Source: Ephemerocybe angulata (Eukaryota > Basidiomycota > Agaricomycetes > Agaricales > Psathyrellaceae). From it: DNA of 64,000 nt. Both the position numbers and the translations under genes were made by a program. The notes below the pieces were generated by a model, which worked only from the letters and a program-made list of their open reading frames with translations, did not search any database and was not told where the DNA came from. The stretch is taken from positions 2,542,001 through 2,606,000 of the forward strand of contig JAACJK010000163.1 in the NCBI GenBank assembly GCA_013368325.1, written 5' to 3'. This document shows positions 56,146 to 64,000 of the stretch, piece by piece (positions within the stretch are counted from its first letter, which is position 1; the number at the start of each line of letters is the position of its first letter).

Positions 56146-58164
56146 ATGTCGAATGAGCGCCCCTCAGTGATAATTGCGTGTGTACTTTCATCTCTGGGCT
56201 TTGAACCTGCTTTATTGACGGACCCACCTTCCTCTTAGCGTGATCGGGAAGGCAGGCTCTGGAAAGTCAGCTGTAGGATTATCCTTGGCGGTCATGAAAA
56301 CATTCCTAATGTGTTGTCCCGATATTAGTTCATCAACGCAGCAGTTGGGAGAGCCGTGGCAGAAGTAGGAGGAGAAGGTGTAGGATCATGCACCCAGGAG
56401 GTCTTCGAGTACACGCATTCCCGTCCGGGAGGCCCAGAGCTAGTCTTCCTCGACACGCCTGGCTTCGATGGGTACCGCCCAAACGAATACGTGCCGAGTC
56501 GCGACGACATTCTCAGGACACTGGAAAAGGCTGTATCCAATCTAAGGTTAGTCTCCTTAGCTGAACAGTGAAAGCGAACCTTACACTTATGTGCCCAGGG
56601 AGAGGAAACGTGCTATCTTCTCCCATATCCTCGTCTTTCAGAGCGCAGGGGATGTGGATCCTCTACCAAGGTTCGAAGGTACAGCGAAGCGCCTCCTTGA
56701 CTCTATCTCTGCGGAACCCAGGATCTCAGTGGTCACGACACACTGGGATGAGAGCTACAGCGACGATACGGGTGGCCATTTAGATGAAGGGGAGGCTAGG
56801 GAGCGAGAAGAGGGTCTGCATCCAGATGGGAGTTTCCTGGCCTACCTCCGGAACACGCGAGGCCCGCTTTCGTATTTCCGCTCCGGCCAGCCAACAGAAG
56901 GGAATGAGACAGCGGCATGGGTTTCTCCGAAGGACCTCATCGACAAACTCCTTGGTCTCTCCACCAGCTCAGTCGACGAGGCAAGTCTAGTAAAGCTTCC
57001 TTGATAAATGACATCCCTTTGCTCACTCACCCCATTGTCAAGCAGGACACGCTCGAGGGGTTAAAAGCCAAGCTAGCCGCTGTTACCAAGGAGCGGGACG
57101 ATATAACCGACAAGTACAACCGCCTTCTGCAACAATCGACCCAGAACGGAGACGCATCTGCCGGCTTCAAACCAAAACCAGAGCCAGCTGCAGCCGATGC
57201 CATCCATAGGCCCCGCACAAGAGCCCAGCGACTACTATCCTCCCTCGAGAATTGCAGGGCGAGAATGTTGGAGACGGCCAGCGAGTTGGAGCGGGAGGCT
57301 GCGGACGTATCCGCCGAATGCGAGTCCAACCGTGCCGAGCACAAGCTAGCACGAGAAGCAAGAGAGGCAGCTGAAGCGAACTACGCTGTGTTGGTGGGCG
57401 AGGTGAAGGGGCTGGTGGACGATTACAGGAAGTTGCGACGCGAACACGATACGTTCAAGCAACGCGAGGGAGTCTTGGCCGCCGAGATGAATAGCATCAA
57501 CCAGCCATCCGTCGTGCGGGCAGCTCGAAGGGCTCCAGCACTGAAACGCCGCCTCCAGGAGATGCTGGAGGAAGCGCAGGCTGGCCTTGCACGGGCCGAG
57601 CGGTACTTGGCGGGCACGGAAGAGGACTACGAGGAACTTTGTCGCGACGTGGAGCAGGCTGCAGAGGAGATCGAGAAGCTGCGGCGGATTGAGCAGGGAA
57701 AGGAACGTGTTTTCGTCGAGTGGCTGGCGCCGGAGAGGGCATGGCTCGTGGAAGAGGGGCAGAACCTCGCGAAGCGCTTTCGCGGGAGCCCGGGGAGTGA
57801 GGATGATATAAAGGATGTAGGACTTGCGTTGGAGGGTCAGTGGGAGAAGCAGTTGACCATGTTGACTGATCTCTCGTCGCGAGAGCTCGATGGGCATCCT
57901 TTGGATCCTAAGATCGTCGAAGGGGGTCAAGAATGGGTTCCCGTCATTCAGCCGTTCCTCGAATGTTTGATCATGAAAGATCTCACAGAAATGATGGTCG
58001 ATATGCAGGACAAAACCGCACAGCGACTGAGGAGGCAGGGCGACGCCATAGATCGAGAATGGAAGAAGGGTGCTGAAGATATCTTTGGCGAATCTCTACG
58101 CTTTCAAAGGACCCAGTTACCTCGACTTGAGGGGCAAGCCAAGAACCCCGCCCCGCGTAATTAG
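56146..58164 (+). CDS. GT11: P-loop GTPase with long coiled coil, 595 aa
   Basis: Exons: 56146-56177, 56239-56272 (34 nt, P-loop GKAGSGKS-A), 56329-56546, 56599-56980, 57043-58164. The fourth intron uses a GC donor (GAG|gcaagt), needed to keep frame. The G domain ends near residue 222; motifs are FINAAVG, VFLDTPGFDG and TTHWDE. Residues ~223-595 form a long helical rod (LKAKLAAVTKERDDITDKYN, AREAREAAEAN, AERYLAGTEEDYEELC) with a conserved-looking end (VIQPFLECLIMKDL). This GTPase-plus-stalk layout recalls GBP or dynamin-like proteins in shape only. It shares the GKAG P-loop and the Pro-Gly-Gly before DTPG with GT10. Confidence 0.82.
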
Positions 58165-58425
58165 TCTTATTAGTTCCAATTCTATGCAATCGACTTCCAT
58201 GATATACTTACTCGCTTGATAGCACCGGGTTACAATAGCCTCACATGTTAAAGGAAATATTATCTGCGACCGACTAGCAAAACAGAACGTTACTATAATA
58301 CAAAGGACTCAAAAGAGCAGTACAGTAATTTTACAATCCAATCATTATCAGCCAGTCCATTCCAAATCAGCTGGAGGAGATGCGGTATAAACAGTCGTCA
58401 CACTCGAACAAGCGAAAGCGGCAGC

Positions 58426-60392
58426 TTACAACTCGCCCTTGATCTTCGATCCAGCAGCCTTAACCTTCTCCCCAACATTCTCCCTTGCGTTCTGCACCTT
58501 CTCCTCTGCCCAACCCTCAGCGTTCGCAGCGCGTTCCTTCGAGTCGTAAACCTGCTTCTCCGCACCGTGCTTCGCGTCGTGGTACTTGCCCTCGGCATCG
58601 TAATACGCGCCCTCCGCCTTCTTCTTCGACGCGTCGTAGGCACCGGCGGCAGTAGCCTTCGCACCCTCGTAGTATTCAGCAGCAGTGTCCTTGCCCTGGT
58701 GATAGCCCTTCTCGCCAGCCTTCTTCGCGTGCTTCAGTTCCTGCTCAGTGCGGCCCTTGACTTCTTCATAGCCGTCCTTGACGGCACCGTACTGATCAGC
58801 CGAGCGGTGTTTGACATCAATCCACCCCATGCTCAGCAAGCTGACGATGCGGGCGAGCGCGTCTTCGACCTTGTGTGTACTCCCGTTGACAATGTCGCGG
58901 ATCTTATCAAGGAGGCTTTCAGCGCGGTTCTCGGTTATGACGTAGCGGATGCGGACTTCCTCTGCACACGAAATCAGTCAACATTCACAATCGGACCTAT
59001 AGATGCAACGTACGAAGCAGACCAGGGCGGGCTCCAGGAACCATATCCTCGCTGACGCCGTGTTGGCGGAGGTAGGCACGGAGGCGGGCATCGGGCCATG
59101 TCAGGTATGCAGCGGTCTTCGCGTGGACGTCATTGTATCTGATGGAGCGATGACGTCAGCAATCTGGGCGCTTAACACCTCTGGGGGCGCTACTCACTTC
59201 TCTTCGGCAGCCTTGATGAGCTCGTCGCGCTTGACCTGAGCGTCGGAGCGCATGTAGCCGTGAGAGACGAGCCAATCCTTGATCTGGTTGTCGGACCAGG
59301 CGTCCCAGAAGGTGTCCTTGGCAGAAATGTAGTTATCGCTGATGGGGCTGAGAGTCAGTGAGTGCAGATTTGAAGAGGTAAGACATGACACGCACGAAAT
59401 GAGCTTGAGCATCTTGTCACGAGTGACCTGTGCATCGCTCTTGATGATTCCCTGGTCGATGAGCCAATTCCTCAGTTGCGAGTCGGTCCAAGTGTCGTAG
59501 ACGCTGTCGGAGGTCGAGTAGTAGTAGTTCTTCATCAGATCGGTGTAGTAATCGCGGTTCTTCTGGACATCGGACTTTATGATGTTGTGGGAAACGAGCC
59601 AGTTATGCTGAAAGAAAGGTAAGAAAGCGAACCTAGTCGAAGAAACGAAAAAGAACACACCAGATACGAGTCACTCCATGCAGACCAGACAGGGGTAACA
59701 ACGCGACCCCAGGCATCATGCATCATTTGCAAGAGCTCATCCTTCTTCTTCTGCTCCTTCGTCTTCAGCAACCCTTTATCCTGCAGCCATTTCTTCATCT
59801 GAGCCTCATCCCAGGTAGAATAGACATAATCCTTCGTCTCATCGAACACGATCACAACCGGCTCCGTCGCCTTCGCCACCAGACTGCTCGCACTCTTTGA
59901 CGCCTGGTGCAAACTGTCACCATGCACCATCGTGCTAGCCGTCGCGCTCGCCTGGCTCGAGAACGACGACGCAGCCTGCTGATACTGACGATACTTCTCC
60001 TTCGCCATCAACACCAGCTTCTCCTTCGGGCCCTTGGGGCTCACAACACCCTGCTTCAAAAGCCACTCGCGCAAGCGGCTCTCGTCCCATGCATCGAACG
60101 ACGAGTCGCGGAGGTCTTGGAACGATTGCTGTGCCGAGGCGTACTGGTCGTATGTCCAGCTCGACGCGGAATTCCAGTTGTCGGCGACGAGGTCGCGCAG
60201 CTCGGCTTCGGTTGGCGTGCGCTTTGGGATGGTGACGGCGTGTGTGTCGAGCCAGTCTCGTAGCTGTGTTGCGGACCATGTTGTATAGGGGTGTGCGACG
60301 GTGTCGACTGTGGTGTGGTCGTTTCCGCCGAACCAGGAGGCCTGGGCGGCGAGGGCAAGGCTGAGGCCTACAAATATCGGTGACAATCTCAT
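58426..60392 (-). CDS. Ish1-like stress-response protein with LEA-like tail, 584 aa
   Basis: Exons: 59661-60392, 59396-59607, 59198-59347, 59014-59138, 58426-58961. Residues 1-18 form a signal peptide (RLSPIFVGLSLALAAQASW). Then come about six short Ish1-type helical repeats with the pattern Y-x-x-W-x-x-x-x-L/M-x-x-W-L (TWSATQLRDWL, AWDESRLREWL, TWDEAQMKKWL, TWTDSQLRNWL, AWSDNQIKDWL). The last ~130 residues are Lys/Ala/Glu/Tyr-rich and resemble LEA or apolipoprotein-like 11-mers (KKKAEGAYYDAEGKYHDAKH). In fission yeast Ish1 is a stress-induced nuclear-envelope protein; a similar role is inferred here. Confidence 0.82.
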
Positions 60393-60480
60393 CGTTAGAG
60401 TTGGTTGGAGGAGAGATACGAGAGGGAAAGGGGAGGTAGCGTTTGTGAATAATGAGCAGCGGAGCCAGGTCTCGCTTTCA

Positions 60481-60503
60481 TTTATATGGTCTCAGTGACG
60501 TCA
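60481..60503 (-). promoter_or_regulatory. TATA box and CRE/ATF site of the Ish1-like gene
   Basis: On the minus strand TATAAA (60486-60481) lies about 90 bp upstream of the ATG at 60392. The palindrome TGACGTCA (60496-60503), the core site of ATF/CREB bZIP factors, lies 10 bp further upstream. A second TGACGTCA sits in intron 3 of the same gene (59151-59158). This fits stress control through an Atf1-type factor. Confidence 0.6.
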
Positions 60504-60841
60504 TACCATGACGAAGTGCCCCCACCTCCTCCTACGCACGGACTGGCGTATTCCCTACAGGTATGGAGTGTACAGCCCCAGAAGAACCTGTCGCAGGACC
60601 CTTTCAGCAATAAGAAAGTGGAGCGAGGCCACCCACCATTGACAAGGCGCGCTTGGCGCCAGTATCAAAACGCATGTCGCAGGTGTGAAGCGAAGAGAAA
60701 TGATTTCCTATATTTTCCAAGTCTTTTTTACTAGTTCTAAGATATTCGTTCAGTTACATTACCGCAGCATTGCCCAACCAATGTCCCGGCAGGCCCACTG
60801 TCTTCTTCTCTGATGGCTAATCTTCACTCCTTCGACTTCTG
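60504..60841. other. Intergenic region, 338 bp
   Basis: It separates the Ish1-like promoter from the 3' end of PAN3, both on the minus strand. Nothing is recognised. Confidence 0.4.
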
Positions 60842-63796
60842 TTACCGATGTTTGTACGCCGCAGGCGACGCGATCGCAGCTTTGGTCAGGTCGCTAGAGC
60901 CCAACGTTAGCGCAACAAACAAAAACCTTTCATCACCGATGACCTACCTGAACGCACCCTCCATGCAGGCTTTCACGTCTTTGTAACTAACAACGAGGCA
61001 GCTTTGTTCATCCCGGGCGACTAGCATCATCTTCTCATCCGTGCCGGCATCCAACTAGAAGCGAACATTCGAGAAAGCAGTCGATCACAGTTGGCACCAC
61101 ATCCACTTGATAGGGAAAGAAGAACGATAAACGCACCTTGTTTAGACACTCCAGGACATGCGACATGTCCAGCACTGGGTTCCCGTGTTCGTCGACTTGG
61201 TGGAAGACGTAATCTCTGAACAACTTGATGATATAGCGGTCTCCTGTCTCTGACCAGCGAGGCTCGCGGGCAAACCTAAACACGTCTATGAGAAGAGCAA
61301 AGTGAGCTACAAGGGGAGGACTCACTCAGGACGTTCGTTGATGAACCCGAACTTGGTCATCAGTCTGACAAGACGCGCGTTCTCCAACTCGCTTTGAAGC
61401 TCGTGTTCGTAACGATCCATACCACTAGATAAGTAGCGTTAACAAGGTTTCGACGCAGTGATACAGACACGAACCTCAGGGCATCTTCTTGTTCCTGCAG
61501 AACTCGCCCCCTAATGCTGTCGAGAACGCTGTCAATGTTCTAGAGGAGATCTATCATTAGCTATCGTCTCGAGCATCCTATAACTTGGAATTAGCTACCT
61601 TCACGCTCCCCTTGCTGATCAGCCACAGCGCCAAACTCTTCATATCTTGCCCATAGAACCTCAGGATATGATCGATACTCTTCTGGAAATGGGGTCCAAC
61701 GGAAGCTCCTGTGTTTTGACAGCACAGGGTGAAGATCAGTCTTCCGAATTGCGAAAGATCTTCCTGTTGCAGGAGATGGACATCTTGAGGAGTGTCGTGC
61801 ATAAGAACATCCATCGTCCCGCAAGAAGATAGCCGTATCCTGGGACCCAATATCTAATAAACACTTTGCTTGGCGAAATGATGTCCACGCCCCACTCACC
61901 GATTCTGTGAGGTCAGTAGTATCTTCGTGGCATCGATATTTCTGACTGCATAGCCCGCTTCATGAACCCTCTTGATGGCACCAGCAATCTGGACAATGTA
62001 TGACCACATGGTACGTTCAGGAACAGGAGGTTGCTGCTGCCCAAGCACCAGCCCACTCTGGGGAATCTGACCCCCGAATGGACCGGGTTGGAAGCGGCCA
62101 CCGCGAGGCGTGAACGTTGGAGTGGGGACTGGCGTAGTCGCAGGTGGCGGCTTGTTTTGCTTGAGATGCAGGTCGGCCAAGGTTCGTGAGTTTGGGTGGT
62201 AGGCATATACGACAACCAACGCTGTGAATAAGCTTAATAAAGACCATAAATGCAACCAATTGATTGGGCTTACAGTTATCATCGAAAGCCCGAGTGGTGA
62301 AGGCTTCCTTCACACTGACAACAGTCGGATGTTTCAAGTTGCTCCAGAATTCAATTGGCCCAAATGCAGCGGCGCTGACGAGGCGATAATCTAGGGTAAA
62401 GTTGAGTACTTGGCACAAAATCATCGTGCGGTGACCTACTTTCGATCCTCCTCAGTACGTAAGGGAGACCATCTGAAGCTTTGATCGCTCGGTATACGGT
62501 TGAGTACCAATTTCCGAATTTCCTTCGCTCAGTGCCTGTAGGTGTAACTTCTAGAGGCACAAGTGTATGGTAGCCCTGCAACTCGTCAGGAAGGTTAAGA
62601 CCAGGAGGAGCGACGCCCCTAATGGTTTCGCTTCTCTCCTGCATCGTTTGGCGGAGCTCGGCAGACGGAGGTACGAAGTGAGTGTTGGTCGTAGAGGGCA
62701 CGAAGTCAGGAGTTGTCGTCGGGGTGTATAGGTGGTAATTCAACTAAGAGGGCGTCAGAACCAATCTCCGGCCCATCAATGCAGGGGAAAGCATACTGGT
62801 TGTCGAATGAACATGGGGGCAGGAGCAGTCGCGAAGTACGCTGCCGCATCGTCATATCCAGACCCATAATGATGGCCGTCGTAGCTATCGTCGTAGTATC
62901 CAGTGCTGAGCTACGCGGACGCGTTAGTCATACCGATAAAGTGCAAGGAATTTGGGCGCTAACTTCTTCCATCTGCCCAGCTAAACTCTCCATCTGGCCA
63001 TTCCCGTCGTAAGAATAGTCGTAGCCGCTCTGTTCTTCCTCATAATCTTGCCATTGATTATCCTGCTGCACAAAAGGATCGTCGGAGTACCTAGGTCTAC
63101 AAATTGAGAGGGAATTGACATAGGTGTGAGGAACAGCATACGCTGAGGCAGTAGGCGGGCGAGACGGGGTAGGAGGCGAGCTTGCGGAGCCTCCCACACT
63201 TGCAGCGATAGTGGAAGCCGCCTTTGGCACAAAGACGGGTGCATTCACGGCGTGAGCGGAGAGTACCCCCGAGACGACAGGTGATTCAGGGCGTGCTCTG
63301 TGTCGAGGTTAGAAGGTGAGATATAGGGGGTATGTGGTACCCACCCTGAGGTGGCTGGAGGCGAGGGAGTTGCAGGGGCTTCAGGAGGAGTTGACTATGT
63401 GGATAGGATGAGCGTTTGTCTTCCTCTGACCCAGCGATAACGTTACCGGTGGATGGTAGTAGATGCAGCCTTTGTCTTGGTACTTGCAGCGTCTATATAT
63501 GCGACTATAAGGGCTTGTAGGTACTCAAAAGATCAACGAGACTCACCCATATATGACGATATTTCTGCATTGGCGCTGGGTCGTGTCTACAAGCGAGGTA
63601 TCAATACACCGCGCTGCGCGATCTCGCGTGCAAGGAGACGCGTCATGGCACCACCACCGAGCGTGCACTCACCTTTACGGGGAGTATTCGTCGCAGAACT
63701 GGTCGCGGATTGCGATCCCTTTGCAGGTTCGTCAGGATTGCTCGACGGCTTCACGATCCTCACCGCCGCCGATTGCGGTCGCGAAAAGTACGACAT
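60842..63796 (-). CDS. pan3: PAN3, regulatory subunit of the PAN2-PAN3 deadenylase
   Basis: PAN3 binds poly(A)-binding protein and recruits the PAN2 nuclease to shorten mRNA poly(A) tails in the cytoplasm. About 15 short exons run from ATG 63796 to TAA 60842. The N-terminus has a CCCH zinc finger assembled from three exons (CRNIVIYG then [12 protein letters not shown]). A PAM2-like motif for PABP follows (NAPVFVPKA near nt 63240). The pseudokinase domain is next: [50 protein letters not shown], then [11 protein letters not shown] in the catalytic-loop position. The C-terminal coiled coil and knob domain include [20 protein letters not shown] and [10 protein letters not shown]. All domains are present and in order. 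Confidence 0.9.
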
Positions 63797-64000
63797 GGTG
63801 GCTTCTAAGAAGCCTGGACAGGGTAATCGTGTTCTATTATGGGGTGAGCGTGGTCTTCGCCGAATTCAGTGACGGCCTTGGATATCGCGCCCCAGAGCAG
63901 CGTCCGGGGACTAGGGCGTCGACGTGAAATGGAGGGAAGAGATGCGATAGTGCTAATTGATCCCGCATGCTATCGCGGCATGCCCTGCAAATACGCGCAT
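63797..64000 (-). promoter_or_regulatory. PAN3 upstream region
   Basis: The last 204 bp lie upstream of the PAN3 start on the minus strand and should hold its 5' leader and part of its promoter. No motif is clear. Confidence 0.35.

Noticed and set aside
23453..58164. Reading the cluster as septins or Ras-like small GTPases
   Set aside because: The DTPG switch followed by a GG-x-x-Y/F-L-H/Q-D strand, the W-containing G4 and the gene structure do not fit septins (no septin-unique element) or Ras proteins (no NKxD-SAK pair).
1..64000. CRISPR arrays, bacterial operons or phage modules
   Set aside because: Spliceosomal introns throughout and no regularly spaced identical repeats.

Overview
This window is nuclear DNA from a filamentous basidiomycete, most likely an Agaricomycete. 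Nearly every gene is broken by short introns of about 45-75 bp with GT-AG borders (two look like GC-AG). Typical families are present: a DUF6535 membrane protein, a NACHT NTPase without repeats, an Ish1-type protein and a CCCH-bearing PAN3. All gene models below were spliced by hand by following reading frames across introns, so individual borders may be off.

Layout. 0-9.2 kb: five poorly known genes, one carrying what looks like an RNase H1 N-terminal (Cauli_VI-like) domain and one a 1109-residue protein; they may form an Agaricomycete-specific, possibly mobile, gene set. 9.2-11.1 kb: a gene-free block packed with the palindrome TGATGCATCA. 11.8-12.4 kb: a small secreted cysteine-containing protein. 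12.7-14.2 kb: an apparently perfect 731-bp inverted repeat with a 43-bp spacer. 14.3-15.8 kb: an unknown proline/serine-rich protein. 17.8-20.3 kb: the coenzyme Q kinase coq8. 20.5-23.1 kb: a NACHT NTPase.

23.4-58.2 kb is the main feature: eleven genes (GT1-GT11) holding thirteen related P-loop GTPase domains, distantly like the AIG1/GIMAP/Toc34 group. Housekeeping or unrelated genes lie between them: a DUF6535 protein, a mitochondrial tricarboxylate carrier, uroporphyrinogen-III synthase (HEM4) and a putative BAG co-chaperone. In all thirteen domains the P-loop sits alone on an exon of exactly 34 nt, entered in phase 2 and left in phase 0. Two genes (GT6, GT9) are head-to-tail double-GTPase fusions. 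Two domains have Arg for the P-loop Lys, and one has Gly for the P-loop Ser. GT10 is fused to a DM9 (DUF3421) domain, a family known for mannose-binding lectins. GT11 is fused to a long coiled coil. GT2 and GT9 carry frameshifts, and GT3 is an internally deleted copy of GT4. This reads as a fast birth-and-death locus of the kind expected for defence or self/non-self recognition genes, though the function is inference.

58.4-63.8 kb: an Ish1-like stress protein with a LEA-like tail and a CRE/ATF site beside its TATA box, then PAN3 of the PAN2-PAN3 deadenylase. No rRNA, CRISPR or convincing tRNA was seen.
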